A stretch of 47,486 nt of DNA, taken from positions 1 to 47,486 of the forward strand of contig JAEETA010000019.1 in the NCBI GenBank assembly GCA_016286555.1. Direction: 5' to 3'. Of this stretch, positions 25,551-34,493 are shown in pieces. The position numbers and the translations under genes are program-made. Below the pieces are notes generated by a model. It saw only the letters and a program-made list of their open reading frames with translations, did no database searches and was not told the DNA's origin. The stretch is from Lachnospiraceae bacterium (GTDB lineage: Bacteria > Bacillota > Clostridia > Lachnospirales > Lachnospiraceae). Numbering within the stretch: the first letter of the stretch is position 1; the number at the start of each line of letters is the position of its first letter.

Positions 25551-26411
25551 CTAAGGCATCAGCAGATCGGAAAGCTGCGCAAATTGCTCCGGCGTCAGTG
25601 CTTCGCCGCGAATGGTTGCGGGAAGTCCCATCTGCTCCAGCACCTCCGCCACCCGCTCTCTGGAGATTCCCAGGGACGGATCGTGAGAAATGCTGTTGGG
25701 CAGGGTCTTGCGCCTCTGGTTAAAGGCGGCCCGGATGATCCGGAACAAAAACGCTTCGTCCCGCACCTTCGGGTCCGGCTCTTCTTTTAAGGTCAGCCGG
25801 ATCACCGCACTGCCCACGTTGGGACGGGGCACAAAACAGTTGGGGGGCACATTCGCCACAATCTGCGGATTGCTGTAATACTGCACCGCCAGAGAAAGGG
25901 CGCCGTAATCCTTGGTGCCGGGGCCCGCCTGCATGCGGTCCGCCACCTCACGCTGCACCATGACGGTGATGCTCTTTAAGGGGAGTCTGCTCTCCAGCAG
26001 CTGCATGATGATGGGAGTAGTGATGTAGTAGGGGAGATTTGCCACCACTTTGGCGGGGCGGCCGCCGTTCATCTCCTGCACCAGTGCGCCCACATCCACC
26101 TTCAGGATATCCCCGTGGATCACCCGCACATTGTCGTAGTCTCCCAGGGTCTCCGCCAGGATGGGGATCAGCTCATCGTCGATCTCCACCGCCGCCACCT
26201 GACCTGCGCTCTCCGCCAGATACTGGGTCATGGTGCCGATGCCGGGGCCGATCTCCAGCACCAGATCCTCGGGGCCGATCTCCGCTTCCTTCACGATCCG
26301 CTCCAACACCGATTCATCCACCAGGAAATTCTGTCCGTATTTTTTGCGGAAATGAAAATCGTACTTTTTCAGGATTTCCGCCGTATTTTTCATGTTTCCG
26401 AGCTTTGCCAT
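25551..26411 (-). CDS. rsmA: 16S rRNA dimethyladenosine transferase
   Basis: Dimethylates A1518 and A1519 (E. coli numbering) of 16S rRNA late in ribosome assembly; also called KsgA. 286 aa, normal length. Motifs: 'KKYGQNFLVD' at the N-terminus, SAM-binding 'VLEIGPGIGTMT', acidic 'VAAVEIDDELIP', the catalytic 'NLPYYITTPI' (NLPY) and the C-terminal helical domain. The start at 26411 has AGAGGG upstream; a TTG at 26432 precedes that site and an ATG at 26393 has none. It stands alone between a bidirectional terminator and the terminator at 25474. The 145 nt upstream are AT-rich with a -10-like TATGAT but no clear -35. Confidence 0.95.
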   Translation of the reverse strand: MAKLGNMKNTAEILKKYDFHFRKKYGQNFLVDESVLERIVKEAEIGPEDLVLEIGPGIGTMTQYLAESAGQVAAVEIDDELIPILAETLGDYDNVRVIHGDILKVDVGALVQEMNGGRPAKVVANLPYYITTPIIMQLLESRLPLKSITVMVQREVADRMQAGPGTKDYGALSLAVQYYSNPQIVANVPPNCFVPRPNVGSAVIRLTLKEEPDPKVRDEAFLFRIIRAAFNQRRKTLPNSISHDPSLGISRERVAEVLEQMGLPATIRGEALTPEQFAQLSDLLMP

Positions 26412-26598
26412 GCGTAAATGCCCTCTTTTCAAGCCTTTTCACACAAATCATACCACAGAAGTTCCCGATTTCTTTGGAAACTTTATTTTTATTTTTGTTT
26501 CCGTTAACAAATTAGTGACAATTCCTGCGTATTTTAGACATATTTACAAGTTATCATAAAACCATGAACAACAACTTTTTCATAATTCCTTCCCTTTT

Positions 26599-26634
26599 AT
26601 AAAAAAAACCGGCCCGGTCAGCCGGTTTTTTTTA
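26599..26634. terminator. Terminator of the Gld-type operon (symmetrical)
   Basis: AACCGGC (26607-26613) and GCCGGTT (26621-26627) form a stem with runs of eight A before and eight T after, so it can act on either strand. It directly follows the DUF4340 gene stop on the minus strand, which is the transcript it most likely ends. Confidence 0.92.
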
Positions 26635-26638
26635 TATT

Positions 26639-27178
26639 CTATTCTTCCTCAGCCTGCTTCGGCGCATCCCGGAATGCATTGTGGGGATCGTCGTTCACGG
26701 TATACACCGTTCCGTCCATGGCCAGATAATGGTATCCGATGGTGGCGTTGTAATTCCCCAGAAGCACTTCGTACTTTCCGTTTTCCGTCTCCCAGGTCAC
26801 TTTCTGACATCCGTCTCCCAGACCGAAATCCTCCAGGTTCAGATCACTTCCCACTTCGTTGTAACACTGAAGGTTCCCAAGAATATCCGCTTTTTTCTGC
26901 GCATCCTCCTGATCCACCTCATAGGGCTCCGCCGTCTCCAGGGTCCAGCCCCCGTCCGTTTTTACCAGGGTATAGGTCACATCCTTTGCCGTGTAGGTGT
27001 ATTTTACGACCTCACCTGCATCCGTAACCGGGGAAAATGCGGTATCTGTCTGCACTTCCGCAGCCTCCGCCTCTTCCGCCGCTACTCTTTTGTTGTACCG
27101 GTCCAGTGCGAAATAGGTCACCAGAAGTATCGCCAGCACACCGATCATTATCAGCAGATTTCTCTTTTGTTTTTCCAT
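26639..27178 (-). CDS. DUF4340 domain protein
   Basis: 179 aa with one N-terminal membrane helix ('LLIMIGVLAILLVTYFALDRY', about 7-27) and an extracytoplasmic beta-rich domain of the DUF4340 type ('VTYTLVKTDGGWTL', 'ILGNLQCYNEV'). These proteins are regularly found beside GldA/GldF/GldG-like ABC genes and are probably surface subunits of that system. ATG at 27178 is preferred (AGAGGG upstream); a GTG at 27184 is in frame. The ABC permease gene ends 13 nt before it. The chain is shorter than many DUF4340 proteins, which carry two or more copies. Confidence 0.85.
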   Translation of the reverse strand: MEKQKRNLLIMIGVLAILLVTYFALDRYNKRVAAEEAEAAEVQTDTAFSPVTDAGEVVKYTYTAKDVTYTLVKTDGGWTLETAEPYEVDQEDAQKKADILGNLQCYNEVGSDLNLEDFGLGDGCQKVTWETENGKYEVLLGNYNATIGYHYLAMDGTVYTVNDDPHNAFRDAPKQAEEE

Positions 27179-27191
27179 GATCACAGCCCTC

Positions 27192-29321
27192 TTATCTTCT
27201 TCTGCGGCGGATCCAGATCACGATGCCTGCTGCCAGCAGGCCTACGGGGATCAGGATCACCGTCAGGATCTCCCAGCGCAGCGCTGCGCCGGAATTCAGC
27301 ACCAGATTGTCCAGATCATAGCTCTTTACGGGAATGGAAATGTTCACCTCCCGCTCGATAAAGGAATCCAGCGTATTCATGAAAAGCTGACTGTTGGCGC
27401 CGCTCACCATCTGATCCGCCTCGTAGGTGAACATGGAGGCATTGGCGTAAACCACCATGGTTGCAACATTGCCGACCTCCAGGCTCTTCACCGCTTCCAC
27501 GCCCAGAGGGAAAGGTCCCGGCAGGTCACCGTCCCGCATGGAATAATCCGTTGCGGTGGTGTAGTCCGTCATGAGAAATGCGTTCTCGGAGGTGGTCAGG
27601 AAGCTGTCATAGGACACGCCTTCCGGCGCTTCCTCCGGCAAAATAAGGCCCACGTTGTAGGGCGCAAAGATCAGATATCCGCTGCCGTAGAGATCTGTGG
27701 TGTAAACCGAAGATCCGATGTTCGGCAGGATGTACAGAGGGGACTGATAGTAGCCGTTGCCCTGCTGCTCCACCACGATGCCGCTCTCAAGAGAGATTCC
27801 CATATAGTCCAGGAGCTGCTGAAGGCGCGGCTGCTCTTCCTCGTTTACCTTCAGGCACAGGGTTACCTTTCCGCCCCGGTTCAGATAGTCCGTCAGCTTC
27901 GTCAGATCATCCTCCGACAGATCCGTGGAGGGAGCAAAAAGCAGCACTGCTGCCGCATCCTCAGGAACCGCGTCGTAGTTCATGAGGTTAATGGTCTCAT
28001 AGCCGATGTTGCCCTTGGTCAATGCATCGGTGTAGGCCGAGTCCAGATCTGCCTCGCCGTGGCCGTTCAGAATATAGATCTTCGGCACGTCGCTGCTGCA
28101 GACATAATCGATGGCGCTTGTGATCTGTCCCTCGGCATCGTATCCCGTCACCACGGTATTGTAGGAATAGGTGGTGTAGTCCATGGAATAGGTGCTCTCG
28201 TAGAGATCATCATACCCCACCACCTTGCTGCGCTGACTTCCCACGATGATCAGGGATCCGGAGGAAGGTGCAGTCGAGGTGTAGTTCGCATAAAATCTCG
28301 GATTCACCATGGGATCCACATATTTTACCGTAATGTGAGAGCTCAGATCCTCATAGTATTTCAGGGTGTTTTTTACGGTGACATCTGTGTCAGATTCCGT
28401 TCCCCAGACGTAAATGGCAACATCATCCTTCAGGGTCTTCAGATACTCCTTTGTCTGGTCACCCAGAGTATAAATGTTGTTGTAGGTGGTGTCGATGGCC
28501 GTCAAAGTGGAAGGTACGGCCCGCACCAGCACGTTGCTCACCACTGCCACGGCAAAGGCCATCGCAATAGTAAGACCGCTGTATGCGCCGAAGCGCAGCT
28601 GCTTTACGGACACGGTGTAGCGCCGCTTCTGGATCACCTGTGTGGTAAGGAAGAGGCACAATGCGATCAGAGTCAGATCGTAAAATACCGCCGTCAGATC
28701 CAAGGTTCCTTCCGTAAAGGCATCAAAGGGTGAGTAAATATCGTAAACTCCCAGCACCTTCGTCAGGAGATTCCCGGTAGGGGAGATCAGATTGCACAGG
28801 GAGGGCATGAGGTATCCCAAAAACAGCATCAAAAATGCCAGAACCGCCGCAATGACCTGGCTCTCGGTCCAGCTGGAAACAAAGACGCCGATGGCGATGC
28901 ACACCAGACCAAAGAGCAGATACCCCAGGAGCACGGAGTAGGTCTCTCCGAAGGGCACGGTTCCATAGAGGCTCATGATCAGAGGATAAAAACAGATCAC
29001 CGCTACAGGGATGGCAAACATGGTGGCTGCTGCCAGGTACTTCCCCAGAACGATGCGTCCCACACTGATGGGTGCCGTCAGCAGCAGCTGATCCGTCCGG
29101 GTGTGACGCTCCTCCGCCAGGATCCGCATGGTCAGGATAGGAACGCTGATCATAAAGATAAAGGTGGTGCCGGACACTGCGTAGGAGAAGAAGGGATAGC
29201 TGTTCTGCAGGTTATATACCGCAAAATACAGTCCTACGAAAAAGAGGGTGACTGCCATGAACAGCCATCCGGTGACGCTGTGAAAATATGCTTTCAGCTC
29301 TTTCTTATAGATTGCTGTCAT
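27192..29321 (-). CDS. Gld-type ABC permease fused to GldG-like domain
   Basis: 709 aa. Residues 1-235 form an ABC-2 type permease with six hydrophobic helices ('YSVLLGYLLFGLVCIAIGVFV' among them), like GldF. A further helix (about 250-270) leads into a large extracytoplasmic domain (about 280-680) of the GldG/ABC-type auxiliary class ('VPKIYILNGHGEADLD' is characteristic), and a last helix near 690 precedes 'RRRRR'. In Bacteroidetes GldF and GldG are separate. In Firmicutes this system is not tied to gliding; its cargo is unknown. Its start overlaps the ATPase gene by 17 nt. Confidence 0.87.
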   Translation of the reverse strand: MTAIYKKELKAYFHSVTGWLFMAVTLFFVGLYFAVYNLQNSYPFFSYAVSGTTFIFMISVPILTMRILAEERHTRTDQLLLTAPISVGRIVLGKYLAAATMFAIPVAVICFYPLIMSLYGTVPFGETYSVLLGYLLFGLVCIAIGVFVSSWTESQVIAAVLAFLMLFLGYLMPSLCNLISPTGNLLTKVLGVYDIYSPFDAFTEGTLDLTAVFYDLTLIALCLFLTTQVIQKRRYTVSVKQLRFGAYSGLTIAMAFAVAVVSNVLVRAVPSTLTAIDTTYNNIYTLGDQTKEYLKTLKDDVAIYVWGTESDTDVTVKNTLKYYEDLSSHITVKYVDPMVNPRFYANYTSTAPSSGSLIIVGSQRSKVVGYDDLYESTYSMDYTTYSYNTVVTGYDAEGQITSAIDYVCSSDVPKIYILNGHGEADLDSAYTDALTKGNIGYETINLMNYDAVPEDAAAVLLFAPSTDLSEDDLTKLTDYLNRGGKVTLCLKVNEEEQPRLQQLLDYMGISLESGIVVEQQGNGYYQSPLYILPNIGSSVYTTDLYGSGYLIFAPYNVGLILPEEAPEGVSYDSFLTTSENAFLMTDYTTATDYSMRDGDLPGPFPLGVEAVKSLEVGNVATMVVYANASMFTYEADQMVSGANSQLFMNTLDSFIEREVNISIPVKSYDLDNLVLNSGAALRWEILTVILIPVGLLAAGIVIWIRRRRR

Positions 29322-30462
29322 GCTGCTCCTCCTTTCCGTCCTCCGACACTTTCTCTTCGTTTTCGGAGTCCTGTTTTTCAGCGTCTGCGTTTTCCGACAC
29401 TTCTGTCACATCATCACGGGGGCTCTCTTCGGCCTGCGCTTCCGCAGTCTTCTCATGGCTCCCTTTCTTTCCACTCTTCTTTTTGCCAAAAAGTCCGTGC
29501 TTAACCGGCTTTGTCTCCTCAGCCGCAGGTGTGCTTTCTCCCGTCAGCCGCAGGAAGATCTCCTCCAGAGAGTTCTGCTCCGCCTTCATCTCCGCAACGG
29601 GGATCTTGTTTTCCGCAAGAGCCACTGCCACAGCCTGCCGGATGTCCTCTCCGTCCCCGGAGATCACTTTCAGCTTCGGCTCATTTCCTTCCTCCAGTGT
29701 CACGGAGTCCACTCCGGGTAGGGCTTCCAGGATTTCCTTTGCCTTATCTGCCTCCGGCGCTGCAAAAAGTCTGATCTCCAGTTCCGTTCTGGGGGTCAGC
29801 ATCTGCTGCAGTCCTTCGGGGGTATCACAGGCTACCAGCTTGCCGCCGGAAAGGATCAGAATCCTGTCACAGACCGCGCTGACCTCGGAGAGGATATGGG
29901 AGCTCAGGATCACGGTATGTTTTTCTCCCAGCTTCCGGATCAGGTCCCGGATCTCGATGATCTGCTTGGGATCCAGACCCACCGTGGGCTCGTCCAGGAT
30001 CAGAACCTTGGGATCCCCCAGGATGGCCTGAGCCAGGCCCACACGCTGTTTATATCCCTTGGAAAGGTTCCGGATCAGACGGTTTTTCATCTCCGTGATG
30101 CCGGTCATTTCCATGACCTGCTCCACCCGGGATTTTCTCTCCGCCTTGGGGATCTTCTTCAATTCCGCAGCAAACTGCAGATATTCCGTAACCGTCATAT
30201 CCGTGTACACCGGCGGAATCTCAGGCAGATAGCCGATGCGGCTCTTGGCCTCCTCCGGATCCTTCTGGATATCAATGCCGTCCACGGTGACGGTGCCCGA
30301 CGTGGGAGCCAGATATCCGGTTATGATGTTCATGGTAGTGGATTTTCCGGCGCCGTTGGGCCCCAGGAAGCCATACACCTGCCCTTCCTCGACCCGGAAG
30401 GAAAGCCGGTCCACTGCCGTGTGATCGCCGTATTTTTTTGTCAGGTCCTTTACCTCGATCAT
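29305..30462 (-). CDS. ABC transporter ATP-binding protein, GldA-like
   Basis: 385 aa. The first 235 residues are a complete ABC ATPase: Walker A 'GPNGAGKST' at 34-42, signature 'LSKGYKQRVGLAQ' (the LSKGY form common in GldA/CcmA-like proteins), Walker B 'VLILDEPTVGLDP' and the switch His in 'ILSSHIL'. About 75 residues follow that suit the regulatory domain of this family, then an unusual 80-residue hydrophilic tail rich in Lys and later Glu, Asp and Ser. It supplies energy to the fused permease encoded next. AAAGGAG precedes the ATG at 30462. Confidence 0.93.
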   Translation of the reverse strand: MIEVKDLTKKYGDHTAVDRLSFRVEEGQVYGFLGPNGAGKSTTMNIITGYLAPTSGTVTVDGIDIQKDPEEAKSRIGYLPEIPPVYTDMTVTEYLQFAAELKKIPKAERKSRVEQVMEMTGITEMKNRLIRNLSKGYKQRVGLAQAILGDPKVLILDEPTVGLDPKQIIEIRDLIRKLGEKHTVILSSHILSEVSAVCDRILILSGGKLVACDTPEGLQQMLTPRTELEIRLFAAPEADKAKEILEALPGVDSVTLEEGNEPKLKVISGDGEDIRQAVAVALAENKIPVAEMKAEQNSLEEIFLRLTGESTPAAEETKPVKHGLFGKKKSGKKGSHEKTAEAQAEESPRDDVTEVSENADAEKQDSENEEKVSEDGKEEQHDSNL

Positions 30463-30532
30463 GGGTACTCCTTTCCCTTATCACTCTCCCGGCAGCTGCG
30501 CGACACAGGTATTTCGCCGGGCCTGTGCCACA

Positions 30533-30562
30533 AAAAAAGGAGAGCGTTTTTTACACTCTCCC
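30533..30562 (-). terminator. Terminator of the lrp-aminotransferase-trmL unit
   Basis: On the minus strand GGAGAGTG and CGCTCTCC pair (one G-U) around an A-rich loop, followed by seven T. It lies 63 nt past the stop of the fusion gene and about 70 nt before the ABC ATPase gene. Confidence 0.88.
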
Positions 30563-30625
30563 AATCCTAATACCCGATTATTTTCTTTTGTTGTCGCTTC
30601 TGTGAATTTTGTGTGAACCTGGGGC

Positions 30626-31633
30626 TTAAAGCTCCTTCGCAGCGATCTCCACGTAATGAGCGGCATTTTTCCGGATACTTTCCAGATCCTTCTCCGTTAC
30701 TTCCCGGATGACCTTGCCGGGCACCCCCAGCACCAGACTGTGGGGCGGGATCTCTCTGCCTTCCGCCACCAGAGCGCCTGCGCCGATGATACTGCCCGTG
30801 CCCACCTTGCAGCCGTTCAGCAGGATGGCTCCCATGCCCACGATCACCTCATCCTCCACGGTACAGCCGTGAACGATGGCGCCGTGGCCTACGGTGACCC
30901 GATTTCCCAGGCTGACGGGGAATCCCCGTCCCGTGTGCAGGACGCAATTGTCCTGGATGTTGCTTTCATCTCCGATCACCAGAGTCTCATTGTCCGCACG
31001 GACCGTGGCGTTGTGCCAGATGCTCACCTGTTTTCCCAGGCGCACATTTCCCAGCACCACTGCGGAAGGTGCGATCTTTACGCCCTCCCCGCAGACGGGA
31101 GTCGCTTTTTCTTCTGCCGAAATCTCTTCGGTCATGTCCTCTTCCTTCCATTGCAGGCGATGGAGCTCGCCCTCCCGTTCCAGACCGGTAAAGCCCTGCT
31201 GCCGCAGCGCTTCGTACAGGACAATGGCTACGCTGTTGGCCAGGTTTAAGGAGCGGATTCCGTTTCCCATGGGAATGCGGATGCAGCGTTCCTCGTTCTC
31301 CACCAGGATCTCCTCGGGGATCCCGGCGCTCTCTTTGCCGAACATGATGTAGTCATCGGGGCCGAAGGTCACCTCGTCGTAGGAACGCTTTGCCTTGGTG
31401 GTAGCCATCCAGACCTTCGCGCCGGGGTGTTTTTCGGTAAAATCCGCGTAATTCACGTACCTGGTCACATCCAGGTCGTTCCAGTAGTCCATTCCGGCCC
31501 GCAGGAGCTGCTTTTCCGTGATCTGAAATCCCAGGGGCTCGATCAGATGCAGCGAGGTGCCGGTGGCAACGCAGGTCCGCCCGATGTTCCCCGTGTTGGA
31601 GGGGATTTCGGGCTGGTGCAGAATAATATGCAT
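30626..31633 (-). CDS. TrmL-type tRNA 2'-O-methyltransferase fused to gamma-class carbonic anhydrase
   Basis: 335 aa in one uninterrupted frame. Residues 1-158 are a SPOUT methyltransferase like TrmL (wobble C34/U34 2'-O-methylation of tRNA-Leu): 'HQPEIPSNTGNIGRTC', 'MFGKESAGIPEEIL' and 'IPMGNGIRSLNLANSVAIVLYE'. Residues 170-335 are a left-handed beta-helix gamma carbonic anhydrase/YrdA-type protein: 'WHNATVRAD', 'NIQDNCVLH', 'VGHGAIVHGC'; three metal-ligand His residues are present. An internal ATG near residue 167 follows GGAAGAGG, so the second half may also be made alone. Each half alone is full length. GGGAGG precedes the first ATG. Joint function is unknown. Confidence 0.88.
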   Translation of the reverse strand: MHIILHQPEIPSNTGNIGRTCVATGTSLHLIEPLGFQITEKQLLRAGMDYWNDLDVTRYVNYADFTEKHPGAKVWMATTKAKRSYDEVTFGPDDYIMFGKESAGIPEEILVENEERCIRIPMGNGIRSLNLANSVAIVLYEALRQQGFTGLEREGELHRLQWKEEDMTEEISAEEKATPVCGEGVKIAPSAVVLGNVRLGKQVSIWHNATVRADNETLVIGDESNIQDNCVLHTGRGFPVSLGNRVTVGHGAIVHGCTVEDEVIVGMGAILLNGCKVGTGSIIGAGALVAEGREIPPHSLVLGVPGKVIREVTEKDLESIRKNAAHYVEIAAKEL

Positions 31634-31653
31634 AACTTCCTCCCGGAGCGGCC

Positions 31654-32832
31654 TTAAGCCTTCTCCTGACGGAGCTTTTCCACGAAGTGCGCCAGGCGGC
31701 CCATGGCCAGCTTCAGCTTCTCCAGGGAATATGCGTAGGACACCCGCAGGAAGCCTTCTCCGCTGGCACCGAAGGCGGTGCCGGGCACTGCTGCCACCTT
31801 CTCTTCCGCCAGGAAGCGGCCTGCGAACTCATCGCTGGTCATGCCGAATTCCTTGATGCAGGGGAATACATAGAAAGCGCCGTAGGGCTCGAAGCACTCC
31901 AGCCCCATTTCACGGAAGGCGTTCAGCAGGAAGCGTCTGCGCTGGTCGTAGGATCTGCGCATCTCCTCCACGTCAGCGTCTCCGTTTTTCAAAGCATCCA
32001 CTGCAGCGTACTGGCTGTTGGTGGGTGCGCACATGATGGCGAACTGATGGATCTTGGTCATCTGCTTGATGATGATCTCGGGACCGCAGGCATAGCCCAG
32101 TCTCCAGCCGGTCATCGCGTAAGCCTTGGAAAAACCGTTGATGAGAATGGTGCGTTCCTGCATGCCGGGCAGAGAAGCGATGGAAACATGCTTACCCTTG
32201 TAGGTCAGCTCTGCGTAGATCTCGTCAGACATGACATAGATGTCATGCTTGATGATGACCTCTGCGATGCTCTCCAGGTCGGATTTTTCCATGATGGCGC
32301 CGGTGGGGTTGTTGGGGAAGGGCAGGATCAGGAGCTTGGTCTTCTCCGTGATGGCGTCCTCCAGCTCTTTCGCCGTCAGACGGAACTCATTCTCCGCCTT
32401 CAGATCGATGATCACCGGTTTTGCCCCTGCCAGCAGTGCGCAGGGCTCATAGGAAACATAGCTGGGCTGGGGGATCAGTACCTCATCCCCGGGGTTGCAC
32501 ATGGCGCGGATCCCGATGTCGATGGCCTCGGAACCGCCCACAGTCACCAGCACTTCCTTCATGGGATCGTAGGTGATGCCCTGAGAACGGTGCAGATAAT
32601 TGCAGATCTCGGTACGCAGCTCTTTTAAGCCGGAGTTGGAGGTATAGAAGGTCTTCCCCTTCTCCAGCGCATAAATGCCCTCGTCACGGATGTGCCAGGG
32701 GGTGTCGAAATCGGGCTCACCCACGCCCAGCGAGATCACATCCGGATCGTTCATCTCGGTGACAATATCGAAAAATTTGCGGATTCCCGAGGGCTGGATC
32801 CCGACAATGGTATCAGCTAACGGATTTCTCAT
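31654..32832 (-). CDS. Class I/II pyridoxal-phosphate aminotransferase
   Basis: 392 aa, fold type I aminotransferase of the aspartate/alanine group. The PLP-binding lysine is Lys236 in 'NGFSKAYAMTGWRLGY'; 'FPNNPTGAI', 'SDEIYAEL' and the C-terminal substrate Arg in 'GFLRVSYAYS' are conserved. The substrate (aspartate, alanine or aromatic amino acids) cannot be fixed from sequence; similarity in pattern is to PatA/AlaT-like enzymes. Its ATG overlaps the stop of the Lrp gene (ATGA), which suggests that Lrp controls it. The fusion gene starts 20 nt after its stop. Confidence 0.92.
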   Translation of the reverse strand: MRNPLADTIVGIQPSGIRKFFDIVTEMNDPDVISLGVGEPDFDTPWHIRDEGIYALEKGKTFYTSNSGLKELRTEICNYLHRSQGITYDPMKEVLVTVGGSEAIDIGIRAMCNPGDEVLIPQPSYVSYEPCALLAGAKPVIIDLKAENEFRLTAKELEDAITEKTKLLILPFPNNPTGAIMEKSDLESIAEVIIKHDIYVMSDEIYAELTYKGKHVSIASLPGMQERTILINGFSKAYAMTGWRLGYACGPEIIIKQMTKIHQFAIMCAPTNSQYAAVDALKNGDADVEEMRRSYDQRRRFLLNAFREMGLECFEPYGAFYVFPCIKEFGMTSDEFAGRFLAEEKVAAVPGTAFGASGEGFLRVSYAYSLEKLKLAMGRLAHFVEKLRQEKA

Positions 32833-33317
32833 GGCGTTACAATCTCCCTCTCATCTTCTGCTTCGGGTCCCAGGATTGTTCCGTGATCCTTGTATTTTTT
32901 CAAAATAAAGTGGGTAGCGGTGGAAAGCACCGTATCCAGGGTGGACAACTTGTCGGTCACAAAACTGGAAACCTCCCGCAGGGACTTTCCTTCCAGGGTT
33001 ACCAGCAGATCGTAACCGCCGGAGATCAGATACACGCTCTGCACCTCGGGGTACTTGTAGATGCGCTCCGCGATGTTGTCAAAGCCCTGTCCTCTCTGAG
33101 GGGTCACACGGACCTCAATGAGAGCTGTTACCTTGTCCACGGAAGTTTTCTCCCAATTGATCATCGTATGATAGCCGCAGATGATCCCCGCGTCTTCCAG
33201 GGCCTGCAGTTCATTTACGATGTCGATCTCCTGGGTGCCCAGCAGCACCGCCAGATCCTTCAGATCGATACGGCTGTTTCTCTCAATGATGCGAAGCAAT
33301 TCCTCTCTGGTTTCCAT
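32829..33317 (-). CDS. Lrp/AsnC family transcriptional regulator
   Basis: 162 aa. The N-terminal winged helix ('LRIIERNSRIDLKDLAVLLG', 'EIDIVNELQALEDAGIICGY') is followed by an AsnC/RAM ligand-binding domain ('ALIEVRVTPQRGQGF', 'VYLISGGYDLLVTLEG'). Lrp proteins sense amino acids and often control the gene beside them; here the aminotransferase overlaps it by 4 nt. AGGAGGATGAG precedes the ATG. The 115 nt upstream are AT-rich with a TATTAT element around 33380, but the -35 is weak. Confidence 0.92.
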   Translation of the reverse strand: METREELLRIIERNSRIDLKDLAVLLGTQEIDIVNELQALEDAGIICGYHTMINWEKTSVDKVTALIEVRVTPQRGQGFDNIAERIYKYPEVQSVYLISGGYDLLVTLEGKSLREVSSFVTDKLSTLDTVLSTATHFILKKYKDHGTILGPEAEDEREIVTP

Positions 33318-33433
33318 CTCATCCTCCTGTCGCCGGCCCTTCCGGCTCTTTTGTAGGGATCTCCCCTCGTTCTCGTTTCAAATATAATAATCTTTTCTTC
33401 GAAATATTGCGATAGTAAAATGCTTATTTTGCG

Positions 33434-34465
33434 CTATTCCCGGTACAACGCATCCTTCCCCGGTCGGTCCAGAAAACGGATCTCCTCCTCATTACGCAGG
33501 ATTCCCGCCTTTTCTGCCGTTGTTTTCCCCACAATGCAGGCCGGGATCCCGGTTTCCTGCAAGCGTTCTGTCATTTTGGCTCCAAAAGGGGTCAAAACCA
33601 GCATAGATCCGCCACTTAAAAGTTCGTAGGGATTTACATCACACAGTTCTGCGATCTCAATCGTTTCCTGCCGGATGGGAAGTTTCTTCAGATCCAGATC
33701 CAGTCCCACGCCGGCCCGCTCCGCCAGCTCCTTCAGCGCCGCCAGGATCCCGCCTTCCGAGGCATCATGCATTTCCAGAGGGAACACTTCTCCCCTTGCA
33801 AAGGCCTCCTCGCGCATGGCAAAAATGACTTCCGCTTCCGGACGCAGAGAAAGATCTCCTGCATAGCCCTTCGCGGTACGGATCAATCCTTCCGGGAAAT
33901 GCTCCCGGATGCGGTCCTCGAATTTTTCCGCCAGAATGGCGGTGCCCTCCAGACCCATGGATTTCGTCACCACCACGTCGCAGTCCGTCATCCGGCCTCC
34001 GGAAATCGCGGCCTCCTCCGGGATCTCTCCCAGAGCCGTCACCACGCACAGGATCTCCGATACGGTCTCCGTCACCCGGGTCTGTCCTCCCAGGATCTGC
34101 AGCCGTGCTTCCGCGCAGAAGGCATCCGCCTCTTTCATGATCCCGTCCAGAGCTTCATGCTCCGTTCCTTCCGGCAAAAACAGCGTGATCTCAAGCCCCG
34201 TGGGCCTTGCACCTCCTGCCAGAAGGTTGTTGACTGTTTTGGTTAGCAGTGTTTTGATGCTGCAACTCCCGGGAAAATCCGGGATCCTCTCCGGTACGAT
34301 CACGCCTTCCCGATGGCAAATCGCCACCCGGCAACCCGAAGATAGAGAAAAAGCGGCGCAATCGTTCCCGACCGCTGCGCCGCTGCTTATTTCTTCTCGA
34401 TATGGACGAACATGCTTTAAAACCGATTTTTTCAGCACATTCACGGGAAGTTTTCCAGATTCCAT
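33434..34465 (-). CDS. AIR synthase-related protein (HypE/PurM superfamily)
   Basis: 343 aa. The chain has the two-domain architecture of the PurM/HypE/ThiL/SelD superfamily: an N-terminal half with 'AAVGNDCAAFSL' and 'TVNNLLAGGARPTGLEITLFLP', and a C-terminal half with 'GEVFPLEMHDASEGGILAALKEL' and 'NPYELLSGGSMLVLTP'. It most resembles stand-alone HypE-like proteins of clostridia, but no hyp or hydrogenase genes are nearby, so an ATP-dependent role on an unknown substrate is all that can be said. ATG at 34465 follows GGGAGG; the frame is open to 34525, overlapping vanW. It lies 28 nt after the VanW stop. Confidence 0.82.
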   Translation of the reverse strand: MESGKLPVNVLKKSVLKHVRPYREEISSGAAVGNDCAAFSLSSGCRVAICHREGVIVPERIPDFPGSCSIKTLLTKTVNNLLAGGARPTGLEITLFLPEGTEHEALDGIMKEADAFCAEARLQILGGQTRVTETVSEILCVVTALGEIPEEAAISGGRMTDCDVVVTKSMGLEGTAILAEKFEDRIREHFPEGLIRTAKGYAGDLSLRPEAEVIFAMREEAFARGEVFPLEMHDASEGGILAALKELAERAGVGLDLDLKKLPIRQETIEIAELCDVNPYELLSGGSMLVLTPFGAKMTERLQETGIPACIVGKTTAEKAGILRNEEEIRFLDRPGKDALYRE

Positions 34466-34493
34466 CTTTGCCTCCCTGCCCGATTCCTCCGCC

